Shown piece by piece: positions 19,252-29,110 of a stretch of 64,000 nt of DNA; position 1 is the stretch's first letter, and each line of letters opens with the position of its first letter. Where the stretch lies: contig NZ_QNVT01000008.1 in the NCBI RefSeq assembly GCF_003385515.1, forward strand, positions 143,114 to 207,113, written 5' to 3'. A program made the translations under genes and the position numbers. The stretch comes from Chryseobacterium pennae (lineage in GTDB: Bacteria > Bacteroidota > Bacteroidia > Flavobacteriales > Weeksellaceae). The notes under the pieces are model-generated. The model saw nothing but the letters and a program-made list of their open reading frames with translations. It searched no databases and was not told the origin of the DNA.

Positions 19252-19498
19252 ATTTGTTCCGGGAAAATGGGTTCGAATAGATTAATACAGGAGTACGGGT
19301 AATTACAACGTTTTGTTTTGTAATGTGTTATGTTTTTAAGATAGTGCATTTTCTGTATGTTTTTTTTAATTGTACATTAAAGTATATTGGCACCTGAAAA
19401 TTCATTAATATTGTTTAAAGTATTCAGAATGCACATCGTGTGTATTTCTTAGTTAACAGTAATTTTAAAGCCTGACCCTTATACCAAATCAAAAAAAG

Positions 19499-20440
19499 AT
19501 GAAATCTATAATAATATCTGTATGTATTACCTTTTTTTCAATAACGTTAGTTTTTTCTCAGACTTCTGAAAGAAAATTTGTATCCGTTAACAATAAACAA
19601 ATAGCATATAAAACTTTTGGACTTGATGAAAGAAAAGCTAATGAACCCGTAGTCATCTTTGAAAGTGGTCTCGGTTCAGGAGGTGGAGGCTATGGAAGTT
19701 TGTTTCCTTTCATTCAAAAAAGTTTTGCAGGGATAGTGTATGACAGAAATGGAATTGGAGAGTCAGAAATTGATACATCTATAAAAACAGATGAAGATGT
19801 GATCAAAAGACTTCACGATTTGCTGGCAGCTTTAAAAATAAGTCCGCCTTATCTATTGGCAGGACACTCTATAGGTGGGCCGTTTATACGTTTGTATGCT
19901 TCAATGTATCCCAATGAAACGTGCGGCCTGTTTTTCATAGATCCCACAGATTTTATGCTTACTAAAGACGAAGACAGTAAGGTGAAAATAAATACATCAA
20001 GCTCCACTGGCTATCAGGAATTATTTATGATAAACCTTAAAAATATTATAAATGATCCCTTAACATCGGAAGGTTTTCGAAATGAGGCAAAGAGAGAGCT
20101 GAATGAAAGTTCACCGGAATTCTTTAAAAAATATAAATCCTTACAACCTCTTAAAGACATCCCTGTAACCGTAATGATTTCATACAACAAGCATATTGAG
20201 CATTATGAAACTGAAATGAACGAAAAACTGAAATTAGGGATCAATTTAATTCCGTGGTGGAAGGAGTTGGATGAATTAAGAATAAACCATTACGCAGAGA
20301 TGATAAAAAATAACAGTAATAGCCGGCTTATCTTGTTGCCGAGTTACAGTCATGGAATCCACCAGCAAGATCCCAAAATTGTAGCAGAAGCTTTAATTGA
20401 TACATACAAAAAGTGTCACACTTCCTTAAAAAACAAGTAG
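19499..20440 (+). CDS. Exported alpha/beta hydrolase
   Basis: This is a 313-residue protein with a signal peptide (MKSIIISVCITFFSITLVFS, then Q). The alpha/beta hydrolase fold is shown by VVIFESGLGSGGGGYGS (oxyanion loop), VYDRNGIGESE and AGHSIGGPFIRLY with nucleophile S124. A late SYSHGIHQQDP supplies the expected histidine. It is probably an esterase or lipase-like enzyme of the cell envelope. It is divergent from the serine hydrolase at 18104; the 336-base gap between them holds operator-like site A. The start ATG at 19499 follows an A-rich stretch. Confidence 0.8.
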   Translation: MKSIIISVCITFFSITLVFSQTSERKFVSVNNKQIAYKTFGLDERKANEPVVIFESGLGSGGGGYGSLFPFIQKSFAGIVYDRNGIGESEIDTSIKTDEDVIKRLHDLLAALKISPPYLLAGHSIGGPFIRLYASMYPNETCGLFFIDPTDFMLTKDEDSKVKINTSSSTGYQELFMINLKNIINDPLTSEGFRNEAKRELNESSPEFFKKYKSLQPLKDIPVTVMISYNKHIEHYETEMNEKLKLGINLIPWWKELDELRINHYAEMIKNNSNSRLILLPSYSHGIHQQDPKIVAEALIDTYKKCHTSLKNK

Positions 20441-20459
20441 AAAGAATTGTTTTGTATCA

Positions 20460-20615
20460 GATTTTGGAGATTATACTGCTTCAAAACCAATCAGTAATAG
20501 TTATGATGTTTTTCTGACTTTTGTGAAGGAGAATCGGATGAGTGAGACTGTTTTAAACGTAAAGTGTAAAACGGATAATCTCGATTTTAAAAGTGTTTTA
20601 AATTTATATTGTTGA
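20460..20615 (+). pseudogene. Possible C-terminal gene remnant
   Basis: A frame open from before 20460 to TGA at 20615 reads DFGDYTASKPISNSYDVFL and ends VLNLYC, which looks like real protein. No start codon or ribosome-binding site precedes it and it overlaps the end of the hydrolase gene in another frame. It may be the tail of a gene lost by deletion. The family is not recognised. Confidence 0.3.
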
Positions 20616-20705
20616 AAATCATTAATTTGTAGCTTGTTCGCCTGTTAGGTAATCATTTAATATACTTTTGATGAAAAAAACTCAAACAAAAGTCAATCTA
20701 ATTTT

Positions 20706-20713
20706 TATATTTG
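20706..20713 (+). promoter_or_regulatory. Promoter -7 box (TATATTTG) of AraC regulator
   Basis: This exactly matches the Bacteroidota TAnnTTTG box, 89 bases before the start codon of the regulator at 20802. A clear -33 TTTG was not found. Confidence 0.45.
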
Positions 20714-20801
20714 CACCTGTTGGATTCTTAACCTTAATAGGCTTTCGGAATTCCAGTGAAAATTTGAAAATAAAATAGCAATAAACAAATAAGAGTAAAG
20801 A

Positions 20802-21956
20802 ATGGATAATATTAGTCTATTAATTGTTGTAAATATAATCTCTTTATTCATCTCGTTGTTTCTGGCATTTTTCCTGATTACCCTTAAAACAAAGTACAAA
20901 ATAAGTAATTCTTTATTTGCTTTTTTTCTAATATTAAATGCAATAGATATTAGTGAGCCTTTGTTTAGCATGGTAACCGATGGTCCGTCCAACCTGGGAA
21001 TGTTTAGGACCACTTTCGCTTTCCTGCAAATTCCTGTTTTTTATCTTTATGTAATATCAGTCTGTTACTCTGATTTTAAGATAAAACCAAAATATTTGCT
21101 GCATCTGCTCCCGTTTTTAATTGTTAATCTGGTTTTACTGCCCCGTTTTTATACTGTGGATGCAGCATCAAAAATGAGTTTTATTCAGAATCGTCAGAAT
21201 ATGATAGAGTTTCAGTTCATTCATATTTTAATACATCTGCAGATCGTTCTTTATATCATTGCAGTTTTTAGAATACTAAGAAAAACAAAGAAACTATATC
21301 TTGAAAACTACGCAGGAAAAAACATCAGTTCCTATAACTGGCTGTTCCAGTTTACCGTTGTACTGAGCATTTTATATGCGGTAGCTCTTTTAAAAAACAT
21401 TTTTAAATTTTCTGACTATCAGCAGGTTTCTGAATTTATCAAGATCGGACTTTTCGTATCATCTCTTTTTATTTTCTGTTGGTATCTGTTCAAAGCGTTA
21501 AATAACCCTGATCTTTTTAGGAATATTGATTCAAAACTAAAACTTGTTTCTGAGCTCGTTTCAGAAGAAAAAAGCAGTAAGGAATCAATAGAAGATGAAA
21601 GAGAATATAATGAAGAGCTTTTGAAGCTAAAAAAATATATGGTTGAGAAAAGACCTTATCTAAACTCCTCGCTAACCATTCAGGATGTTTCCAGTGATAT
21701 TGAAATTCCTGTCCGGGATTTATCTCTTTTAATCAATCATCAATTAGGACAGCATTTTTATGATTTCGTAAACGCCTATCGGATAGAAAGTGCTAAGGAT
21801 ATTTTAAAAGATACTTCAAAAAGTAAGGTAACTGTTTTAGAAATTCTATACGAAGTTGGTTTTAATTCAAAATCTTCCTTTAATACTGCTTTTAAAAAAC
21901 ACACGGGCAATACGCCGACTTCCTATCGCAAAAACCTGCAAGACAGTGTTTTGTAA
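20802..21956 (+). CDS. Membrane-anchored AraC-family regulator (paralog 1)
   Basis: This is a 384-residue protein. The N-terminal 235 residues form about seven hydrophobic segments (for example VNIISLFISLFLAFFLITL and FLQIPVFYLYVISVCY). A linker rich in Glu and Lys follows. The C-terminal AraC domain has two helix-turn-helix halves: SSLTIQDVSSDIEIPVRDLS and VTVLEILYEVGFNSKSSFN, then TAFKKHTGNTPTSYRK. It is a membrane sensor/regulator, ligand unknown. It lies 138 bases upstream of the serine hydrolase at 22095, with operator-like site B between them. The paralog at 29519 has the same layout on the other strand. Confidence 0.85.
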   Translation: MDNISLLIVVNIISLFISLFLAFFLITLKTKYKISNSLFAFFLILNAIDISEPLFSMVTDGPSNLGMFRTTFAFLQIPVFYLYVISVCYSDFKIKPKYLLHLLPFLIVNLVLLPRFYTVDAASKMSFIQNRQNMIEFQFIHILIHLQIVLYIIAVFRILRKTKKLYLENYAGKNISSYNWLFQFTVVLSILYAVALLKNIFKFSDYQQVSEFIKIGLFVSSLFIFCWYLFKALNNPDLFRNIDSKLKLVSELVSEEKSSKESIEDEREYNEELLKLKKYMVEKRPYLNSSLTIQDVSSDIEIPVRDLSLLINHQLGQHFYDFVNAYRIESAKDILKDTSKSKVTVLEILYEVGFNSKSSFNTAFKKHTGNTPTSYRKNLQDSVL

Positions 21957-22006
21957 TTATTCGTACTCTTTTTTATAAAGATTCATACTTATTTTTTATA
22001 CAAATC

Positions 22007-22031
22007 CGACCGATTACATTTACTCGGTCGC
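22007..22031 (+). promoter_or_regulatory. Operator-like inverted repeat, site B
   Basis: CGACCGA (22007-22013) and TCGGTCG (22024-22030) are exact inverted repeats, 64 bases before the serine hydrolase start. The following CACAGCTTTAATGTCTTCCA is shared with site A. A weak -7 box, CATCTTTG, lies about 30 bases downstream, so the repeat sits where an activator would bind. Confidence 0.6.
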
Positions 22032-22094
22032 ACAGCTTTAATGTCTTCCACATCTTTGTATCGAAATAATTTTTAACATAAAAAAATCGATACC

Positions 22095-23555
22095 ATGAAA
22101 AGCTCCTTTTATTTACTAATTCTTATAGCGTTGCTTTCAAGCTGCCAAACAAGTAAAAAAGTTTTTTCGGAAAAAAGAGATTACAGCTTTCTTACTGATA
22201 GTTTAAATATTGAACCCCAATTAGAAAAGTATAAGCTTCCGGGATTTAGCCTTGTTGTTTTTGAAAATTATAAGATTGTATACTCAAGCCAGGTGGGAGT
22301 AAAATCAATGGATTCTAAAGAAAAGTTAGATGAAAACACGGCTTTTTCTACAGCATCTATTGCAAAACCAATCACCGCACTTCTTTGCCATATACTTGAA
22401 GAAAAAGGTTTAATTAATCTGAATGATCCAATAGATAAATACTTAAAGCGCTGGCATTTGCCAAAAAGTAAGTTTACTGAAAATAACAGCCCAACCTGGA
22501 AACAGTTTTTAAATCATACGGCCGGTACAAGTCAGGGTGGATTTGAAGATCATTACGAAGGAGAAACCATTCCAACGATCACGCAAAGCCTTTTGGGGCA
22601 GATTCCCAGATACGATAAGGAAATTGAATTTTTGTTCACACCGGGAACCAGCTTTGAATATAGCGGTGGTGGCTATGTAATCATCCAGATGGCATTAGAA
22701 GACACTTTGAATAAACCTATTGCAGAATTGGCACAAGAATATATCTTTTCCCCTCTTGGAATGAAAAATACCACAATGATTCAGCCTAACGAAAAAGGAT
22801 TTCTAAAGAATGTAGCTTTTGTACATGATAAAGAAGGAAAAGTGATAAAAACAGGTCTACCCATCACGCCTCAGGTTGCCCCATCAGGGTTATGGTCTAC
22901 TCCTACAGATTTAGCGAAGCTTTCCATTGAGATCCAAAATGCGTTACGCAATAAAAACAATAAGGTGATTTCTCATCAGGTAGCAAAAGAAGTAACAAAA
23001 GTGACTGCTTTGAAAAATGCGGTTGGAGGATGGAGCTATGGCTGGCAAAAATCTTTTGGATATAGTAATTATGACTGGTTCTCGTGTAATGGTTCCAATA
23101 CTGGAGTTGGGGGCAATGTTTTGGCTTCTATGACAGATGGTAACGGGATGGTATATCTTGCCAATGGCGAAAAGCCGAATCGTTTTCCTGTCATGAATAA
23201 TACCAGAACAAAGATTCTCACAGTAATGGATTGGAATAAAGCAACCCATGAAGATATTCAGGAACTTCCATTAAGTCTTAAAAAACAACTCATCGGAACC
23301 TATGACGATTTTCTGTATGGACAGGGAATGGAAACGAAAATTCTTGAAAAGAATAACCGCCTGTATGTAGAGTCTCCAATTTTGGAACATTTTAAAGGGA
23401 AAAATGAGTATGAGTTACTCTATCTGAAAAATGGAACCTTCAGAATTGTAGATTATCCGAACCTGTTAAAATTCGATTTCAGTAATGGAAAGGTAAACGC
23501 TGTCATCTTAACAAGAGATTCCCTGAAAACAGAAGTTAAGATGATTAAAAAATAA
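22095..23555 (+). CDS. Serine hydrolase of the beta-lactamase family, lipoprotein
   Basis: This is a 486-residue protein. The signal has lipobox LLSSC (C17). The catalytic motifs are SIAK (S88-K91) and YSG (Y189). The third position reads CNGSNTG rather than HTG or KTG, so this strand may be altered. The last 100 residues form an extra C-terminal domain of the kind seen in long family members (IGTYDDFLYGQGMETKI). It follows the AraC regulator and operator-like site B. Two small genes follow with little spacing, so an operon of hydrolase, membrane protein and DUF1266 protein is likely. Confidence 0.8.
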   Translation: MKSSFYLLILIALLSSCQTSKKVFSEKRDYSFLTDSLNIEPQLEKYKLPGFSLVVFENYKIVYSSQVGVKSMDSKEKLDENTAFSTASIAKPITALLCHILEEKGLINLNDPIDKYLKRWHLPKSKFTENNSPTWKQFLNHTAGTSQGGFEDHYEGETIPTITQSLLGQIPRYDKEIEFLFTPGTSFEYSGGGYVIIQMALEDTLNKPIAELAQEYIFSPLGMKNTTMIQPNEKGFLKNVAFVHDKEGKVIKTGLPITPQVAPSGLWSTPTDLAKLSIEIQNALRNKNNKVISHQVAKEVTKVTALKNAVGGWSYGWQKSFGYSNYDWFSCNGSNTGVGGNVLASMTDGNGMVYLANGEKPNRFPVMNNTRTKILTVMDWNKATHEDIQELPLSLKKQLIGTYDDFLYGQGMETKILEKNNRLYVESPILEHFKGKNEYELLYLKNGTFRIVDYPNLLKFDFSNGKVNAVILTRDSLKTEVKMIKK

Positions 23556-23598
23556 ATTGAACAAATATTTAAAAAACAAAAACTTAAACCTAAAAAGT

Positions 23599-24297
23599 AT
23601 GAACCCATTATTTTTAATTCCAGTCGTAGTAATAATTGCAGGTGTAGCTTTCATGATCATCATGAATAATAAACACAAAGCTGCAAAATCAGAAATTGAT
23701 TTAGATTCTGAAAGAACTAAATATGACCAGTACAAAGAAGAGCTTCTCTCTCAGGATTTTTCAAAATTAAAACAGTGGATGGAAGGTAAGCCCATTGATG
23801 CTTTTACTTCTGCCTCTGTTCCCCAGTCAACAGCCAATAAAGTGCAGGATCTCGTAACCGACGGGATAAAAAATGTAGCATTATCCACGATTGGTGTAAA
23901 GCTTAGACGAATTGAAACCGATTGTTTTTGGGTGTTGAGCGGAAACGATATGCATTTTTTCAGCACCAATACCGTTGGCGAATTAGATGAACACATTGTA
24001 TTTGATAATTTTAGAGTTGAAAAAGCAAGCCTTCAATATGGAGGTCTATTGAAATCACAACTGGGGGTTTATTCAAAATCATCAGAAGAATATTTACCAA
24101 AAACACATATTATCACCTTTGATATTGACGGAAGTTCATTATCTCTTGAAATTCACGATAGACTTAATTACAGAGTTGACCCGGAAGATATGCTTAATCT
24201 GAAAAAGCAATTGGAGACAAGAGTAAAATACCAGGTAGTTGGCGAAAAATTTGTAAAAATTTCACAGACTAAATTCCCTAACCTCAAAATGGCTTAA
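23599..24297 (+). CDS. Membrane-anchored protein of unknown function
   Basis: The frame is open from a TTG at 23557, but the ATG at 23599 is the more natural start: the protein then begins MNPLFLIPVVVIIAGVAFM, one membrane helix, and is 232 residues long. The rest is soluble, with a likely beta-sandwich (DNFRVEKASLQYGGLLKSQL, THIITFDIDGSSLSLEIHD). The family is not recognised. It lies directly after the serine hydrolase and 6 bases before the DUF1266 gene. Confidence 0.65.
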   Translation: MNPLFLIPVVVIIAGVAFMIIMNNKHKAAKSEIDLDSERTKYDQYKEELLSQDFSKLKQWMEGKPIDAFTSASVPQSTANKVQDLVTDGIKNVALSTIGVKLRRIETDCFWVLSGNDMHFFSTNTVGELDEHIVFDNFRVEKASLQYGGLLKSQLGVYSKSSEEYLPKTHIITFDIDGSSLSLEIHDRLNYRVDPEDMLNLKKQLETRVKYQVVGEKFVKISQTKFPNLKMA

Positions 24298-24303
24298 TAT
24301 AAT

Positions 24304-25017
24304 ATGGGAATTTTATCAAAATTTTTAAGCTCATTTAAAAGCATACGGTTAAATGATAAAAATACAGTAAATGGTTATTTGTTAGACCATTTGCTCATAG
24401 GTTCAATGTATGCCGAACAACAATCGGCATACCTGAATTCTTATGAAACAGGAGTGAACAGATCTGATATTATAAAGTTAATTGAAACATATTGGGGAAT
24501 ATCAGATCAAAATCAGGCGATAGAAACTCTTCAGAGTCTGCACGACAGAAATCAGGATGAAAACCTTGATATTGTATACAAAGCATTTGAAAATCCGGAA
24601 AACTATGTTGACATTTTAAGATCGAATCTATCAAATGAAGACGAAGCTTTTGAGTATTATCTGGACCATTTCAGAAAACTGAGAAAAGCAGTTCCAGAGT
24701 TGATTGAGCAGAAAATTATTACAGACTTTTCTCAGTTAAAAAAAATAAAAGATAGTGGTTGGAATTATGGAAGAAGTGTGTTTTTAGCGCGCTGCTGTTA
24801 TGAACTGGGGTATATTTCTGAAAAAGAAATTATAGAATATTTGGCAAAATCCCACAGAGAATTGAAAAAATATTGCAGTACCTGGAAAGAATATACAATA
24901 AGTTATATTTTTGGAAGGGCAATTTGGGGTGGTGGTAACAATAATGGAATGGTACAGATTGCAGATGATTTATTGAACAACAACAGAAGCCCACTCAAAA
25001 ATAAAATATACCTCTGA
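24304..25017 (+). CDS. DUF1266 domain protein
   Basis: This is a 237-residue cytoplasmic protein. The C-terminal half shows the DUF1266 pattern: GWNYGRSVFLARCCYELGYI, then STWKEYTISYIFGRAIWGG. Length is usual for the family, which includes YbeU/YbeR-type proteins with no known activity. It is the last gene of the operon starting at 22095; the AraC regulator at 25078 follows after 60 bases. Confidence 0.75.
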   Translation: MGILSKFLSSFKSIRLNDKNTVNGYLLDHLLIGSMYAEQQSAYLNSYETGVNRSDIIKLIETYWGISDQNQAIETLQSLHDRNQDENLDIVYKAFENPENYVDILRSNLSNEDEAFEYYLDHFRKLRKAVPELIEQKIITDFSQLKKIKDSGWNYGRSVFLARCCYELGYISEKEIIEYLAKSHRELKKYCSTWKEYTISYIFGRAIWGGGNNNGMVQIADDLLNNNRSPLKNKIYL

Positions 25018-25077
25018 TTAGGAAAAAAGATATTGGTTGATTGAGCTGGATTTACATACATTTAAAGGCTAAAAAGA

Positions 25078-25902
25078 ATGACCATAAAAGTCTACAGACC
25101 CGAAAACCCCATACTGAAAAAGTATATTGAATGCTTTTATATTCTCGAGCAGACCTCTGAAGAATCCTCAGCTACTTATTTCACCTTTCCAAACATCTAT
25201 ACTATTGTTACTGCTAGTGAGAAAACAGAAACTCTGGCTACCAAAGACAAAATAATAACCAGATACTGCCTGTCCAATCCAATTGAAACAAATCTGGTAA
25301 GCAATTTTAATGAACCGGTATTGGTGAGCTATGAAGGCAAAATCAATGAAGTTACTACTTATTTCAAACCATTGGGGATTAACGCTTTTATACCCAATGA
25401 TTTAAGAGATTATGCAGAAGGAAGCTTTCCCGATTTTAGTCCATATGAGGATTATAAAGAAACCATGGCGACCATTCTTTCGATAAAAAACCCGGATGAA
25501 AAAATCAGGGCAGTAGAATTGTATTGGATTTCAAAATTTCGTCCGTTTGAGGATAGCCTGTTGAAAGAGGTGTTGGATGAAATGTTCGATACCAAGAACA
25601 TCAGTCAGTCTATGACGAAACTGTCTTATACAACGGGCCGGTCCCGAACAACAATAAACAAGCATTTTGAGAAGCATATTTGTAAAACGCCCTCCCAGTT
25701 TAAAAAGATTATCAGATTCAGGGCAGCTATTCAAAGTCAGCTTGACGAGAAAAATAGAATTGGGCTGCCTTATAGTATAGATTATTTTGATCAGTCACAC
25801 ATGATCAGGGATTTTAAAAAATTGACAGGTTTTACCCCAAAAGTTTTTTTTTCAAAAACAACAACCCTTGAAAAAGATCTCATAAAATGGATGTTTATTT
25901 AG
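25078..25902 (+). CDS. Cytoplasmic AraC-family regulator
   Basis: This is a 274-residue protein. The N-terminal 150 residues resemble the DUF6597-type sensor region of soluble AraC regulators (YRPENPILKKYIECFYILEQ). The C-terminal helix-turn-helix is at about 175-265: ISQSMTKLSYTTGRSRTTIN, then KTPSQFKKIIRFRAA and IDYFDQSHMIRDFKKLTGFTP. No membrane segment. It precedes the serine hydrolase at 25979 by 76 bases on the same strand and may control it, although the operator found at sites A-C is absent here. Confidence 0.8.
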   Translation: MTIKVYRPENPILKKYIECFYILEQTSEESSATYFTFPNIYTIVTASEKTETLATKDKIITRYCLSNPIETNLVSNFNEPVLVSYEGKINEVTTYFKPLGINAFIPNDLRDYAEGSFPDFSPYEDYKETMATILSIKNPDEKIRAVELYWISKFRPFEDSLLKEVLDEMFDTKNISQSMTKLSYTTGRSRTTINKHFEKHICKTPSQFKKIIRFRAAIQSQLDEKNRIGLPYSIDYFDQSHMIRDFKKLTGFTPKVFFSKTTTLEKDLIKWMFI

Positions 25903-25978
25903 TGAGGTTTACAAAAATACAATGATGCCGGTTTATTAAGTAGTAACATTGTGGTCTAATAATATCATTCAATAGTTT

Positions 25979-27277
25979 ATGAAGCTAATCCTAATCATAC
26001 TGTTATTTCCATTTTTTATTTTCGGACAGAAAAATGGGTCAGCTAGTCTTGCGGAATATATGCAGGCCCAGGTTGAAATAAATAATTTTAGTGGAACCGT
26101 TCTTGTGACGAAAGAGGGTAAAGTTTTACTCAAAAAAGCTTACGGTTTGGCAGACTACGAGTGGAATATTAAAAACACCATAGATACTAAATTTCAGTTG
26201 GCCTCAGTTACCAAACAATTTACCGCCACAGCGATACTTCTATTGATTGAGAAAAAGAAGCTGTCTCTTGATGATAAACTGAGTAAATTTCTGCCGGATT
26301 ACCCCAAGGCTGATAGTGTTACCATCCATATGCTGTTATCGCATACCTCTGGCTTGGCTATGGGTTTTAAAGAAATAGCCTTAAGCTCGATGAATAAGGA
26401 TTCTGCTTATGCCGAAATAAAGAAAATGCCTTATGAGTTCTCTCCCGGAACTAAAAGCGGATACAGTAATATCGGCTATTATCTATTGGCTAGGATCATT
26501 GAAAAAGTGTCAGGTGAGAAGTATGCTGTTTTCTTAAAGAAGAATATATTTGACAAAGCAGGGATGAATAATACGGGCGTCAGCAATAATGAGTCTATAG
26601 TTGAAAAGAAAGCAAAGGCTTACTATCACACAGAAAATGGACTTGTTCACAATCCTTATATCAACTGGGAAATTAATGTAGGGCATGATGGCGTTTATTC
26701 TACTGTTGAAGACCTGGCGTTATGGGATAAAGCTCTATATGGAACTGGTATTCTTTCCGCACAGATGAAAAAACTAATGTTTACGCCCTATGGTGATGAA
26801 AACTGGGGATATGGCTTCATTATCAATCCGTTTTACAATCACGGGCACCAGTTAATTGCTCATGACGGAGGTTTTTTTGGTACCATGACTTCCTTTAACC
26901 GATTTACGGATGATAAAATTTTTGTGACTGTACTTTCCAATAATGAATCATTTTCCTATATCATAAGTTATGGACTTTCTGCCATTGCATTGGGAAAAGA
27001 GGTTGAACTTCCTTACAAGCACCATCGAATTGAGATAAACACAAGCCTATATGATCAATATGTCGGTACATATGATACAATTACCATATTGAAAACTGAC
27101 GGTAAACTTTATTTTAACAGTACAGAAATGGAACTCATTCCAGAGTCTAAAACCAAATTTTTTAGAGCGGATAATAATGACAGAACCATTGAATTTATTC
27201 CGGACAGTAAGGGCCTTTACAATTCTGTAATTCTAACAAAAGGCGGTATAAAAGAAGTAATAAAGAGGAGTAAATAG
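25979..27277 (+). CDS. Serine hydrolase of the beta-lactamase family, exported
   Basis: This is a 432-residue protein with a short signal peptide ending FIFGQ (about 17). The motifs are SVTK (S76-K79), YSN (Y162) and HDG in IAHDGGFFG. Residues after about 345 form the C-terminal beta domain common in these enzymes (YDQYVGTYDTITILKTDGK). It is periplasmic or surface-exposed; the substrate is unknown. It follows the soluble AraC regulator. A strong terminator lies 218 bases beyond its stop. Confidence 0.85.
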   Translation: MKLILIILLFPFFIFGQKNGSASLAEYMQAQVEINNFSGTVLVTKEGKVLLKKAYGLADYEWNIKNTIDTKFQLASVTKQFTATAILLLIEKKKLSLDDKLSKFLPDYPKADSVTIHMLLSHTSGLAMGFKEIALSSMNKDSAYAEIKKMPYEFSPGTKSGYSNIGYYLLARIIEKVSGEKYAVFLKKNIFDKAGMNNTGVSNNESIVEKKAKAYYHTENGLVHNPYINWEINVGHDGVYSTVEDLALWDKALYGTGILSAQMKKLMFTPYGDENWGYGFIINPFYNHGHQLIAHDGGFFGTMTSFNRFTDDKIFVTVLSNNESFSYIISYGLSAIALGKEVELPYKHHRIEINTSLYDQYVGTYDTITILKTDGKLYFNSTEMELIPESKTKFFRADNNDRTIEFIPDSKGLYNSVILTKGGIKEVIKRSK

Positions 27278-27494
27278 TCTCATAATGGTTGAGATTTAAT
27301 AGACTACAACTAGTATTTATGGTAACGGCATACTTAAATCCATCAGTCATATAAAACAAACATTTTTTATCAGAGAATTTCTAGTCCCCATATGGTAGAG
27401 ATTCAGAGACCGTGATATTTTGTTGTAGTGATTCTGGTCATAAAAATTATGAATCAATAAGTGTTAACCTGGTGATTATCATTGGTGTAAAATA

Positions 27495-27527
27495 AATATG
27501 CGCAAATTAGGACAATTTGCGCATATT
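27495..27527. terminator. Strong hairpin, bidirectional terminator
   Basis: AATATGCGCAAATT and its exact reverse complement AATTTGCGCATATT pair as 14 bases around a 5-base loop, between two convergent serine hydrolase genes. The flanking T-runs are weak. Confidence 0.7.
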
Positions 27528-27560
27528 GTTGTTTGTGACCAGGGTGAGTAAAACCTTTAC

Positions 27561-27653
27561 CTTTTACCATCAATTGATGAAGAGCTGAACTGTCAAACTG
27601 AAGATCCGGAAGGTTTTTACGGCTACTACCTGGGAATGATTAGAAATAAATAA
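27561..27653 (+). pseudogene. Possible C-terminal gene remnant
   Basis: A 30-codon frame reads LLPSIDEELNCQTEDPEGFY and ends YLGMIRNK. The composition looks protein-like, but the frame is cut by a stop upstream and has no start. It may be the tail of a lost gene in the gap 27278-27691. The family is not recognised. Confidence 0.25.
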
Positions 27654-27691
27654 TCCTGTAAGAATTACCATCCCAAATACTGAAAGTATAA

Positions 27692-29110
27692 TTATTTTTT
27701 ATTGGACAAAAAGGGGGTGATTTTCAAAATCATTTCCTTCGCATTCTTATTGGTTGAGTCCAGCTCTAATGATTTCTGATAATCGTCTTTTGATAATTGA
27801 TATTCTTTTTTATTGAAATAGGCTTCGCCGCGGCTGTCGTAAGTGTTGGCTGATCCGGGAAACTCAGAAACATTAAGACTGAAAATTTTAATGGCAGAAT
27901 CTACATTTCCACTCCTTAACAATTCATAGCCTAGTTTATTAAGCTCACCTGGATTCTCAAAGCTATATTCATTTTTAGAATTTTTTTTGAGTACATAGTA
28001 TGTTTCTATAGCTTTATTTACATTGCCGAGAGATTCCTTTCTGATCTCCTGATAAATAGATTTTTTAGGAATTTCGTACTCTTTTCCCAACATTAAGTTA
28101 TGAATAATATATCCCAGATCCCAAACTCTATTTAGATTATTGGACACCAGAATTATCGTAATATTATTTTTAAAATCGTTTAAAAAAATGGATTCAAATT
28201 TATAAGAAACTCCGTTATGTCTTTGCAATTCATCTTTTTCTAAGTATCTGCCAAGTGATCCACCTTCTTCAGGTGCATACGGGTTATTCAACAAAGTTTG
28301 AAGGGATGTTTTGGAGATTAATCGATTGGAATTCAGTGCTTCAATCCATTTGTAGAGATCATTGGTATCTACCCAAAGCCATCCGCTGATAAATTTCAGT
28401 TCCGGGCATCGGACACGGTCCATATCATAACAGGATGTTCGGTTTTTATAACCCAATTTTGGTTCAAATACAGAATTGGTCATTTTCAGTGGTTTAACTA
28501 TATTTTGAATGACAAATTCCTCAAATGATATTCCGGTTACTTTTTCAATGATTCTTCTTTGCAAAAATACATTACCATTATCATATCTGTAACTGGTTCC
28601 CGGTTCAAAGAGCAGACTGTCATTACTTCTCAAAATATTCCATGCCTCCGCATCATTTTCGGGTTTTAATCGTTCGATTGGAGGGATACCACTGGCATAA
28701 TTAATCAGATGTCTGATGGTCACTTTTTCAGACCATTTCGGTAAGCCCAAATTAAATTTGGAGACCTTATCATCAAGATTAAGAAGACCACGTTCAACTA
28801 AAATCATGATGGCAACAGCATTAAATTCCTTTGCAATGGAACCAATATTAAATATTGACTTATCATTTAGATTGGTTTGTCTTGTTTCATCAGTAAAACC
28901 AAATGATTTCTGATAGATGATTTTATGATTTTTAGCGACCAGGACATTTCCATTGAACAATCCTCTTTCATAGGATTTTGCCATTAAGGAATCAATTTTA
29001 CTGGCGTAGACAGAATTTTTTTCCGTTTTAATATTTCTGGAATTACAGCTAAATATGATTAGCAAAACTAAAAAATAACTGATACTTCTTTCTGGATTAA
29101 GTGTTTTCAT
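27692..29110 (-). CDS. Serine hydrolase with C-terminal TPR repeats, lipoprotein
   Basis: This is a 472-residue protein. The signal has lipobox IIFSC (C22). The beta-lactamase-fold part has SIAK (S91-K94) and YDN (Y176); the region around 295-320 is divergent, so no HTG is clear. From about 370 the protein has two tetratricopeptide-like repeats: LNKLGYELLRSGNVDSAIKI and YDSRGEAYFNKKEYQLSKDD. The TPR tail suggests a protein partner. The start overlaps the stop of the upstream relic gene by ATGA, so translation may be coupled to it. The unit is headed by operator-like site C and the AraC regulator at 29519. Confidence 0.8.
   Translation of the reverse strand: MKTLNPERSISYFLVLLIIFSCNSRNIKTEKNSVYASKIDSLMAKSYERGLFNGNVLVAKNHKIIYQKSFGFTDETRQTNLNDKSIFNIGSIAKEFNAVAIMILVERGLLNLDDKVSKFNLGLPKWSEKVTIRHLINYASGIPPIERLKPENDAEAWNILRSNDSLLFEPGTSYRYDNGNVFLQRRIIEKVTGISFEEFVIQNIVKPLKMTNSVFEPKLGYKNRTSCYDMDRVRCPELKFISGWLWVDTNDLYKWIEALNSNRLISKTSLQTLLNNPYAPEEGGSLGRYLEKDELQRHNGVSYKFESIFLNDFKNNITIILVSNNLNRVWDLGYIIHNLMLGKEYEIPKKSIYQEIRKESLGNVNKAIETYYVLKKNSKNEYSFENPGELNKLGYELLRSGNVDSAIKIFSLNVSEFPGSANTYDSRGEAYFNKKEYQLSKDDYQKSLELDSTNKNAKEMILKITPFLSNKK

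Noticed and set aside
19264..19290. GGGTTCGAAT-like tRNA T-arm
   Set aside because: No acceptor stem or anticodon arm around it; no tRNA found anywhere in the window.
20705..21013. 102-codon minus-strand frame
   Set aside because: Lies opposite the AraC gene start and promoter; composition is that of a shadow frame.
23557..23598. TTG start for the membrane protein at 23599
   Set aside because: An ATG 14 codons later gives a normal N-terminal membrane helix.
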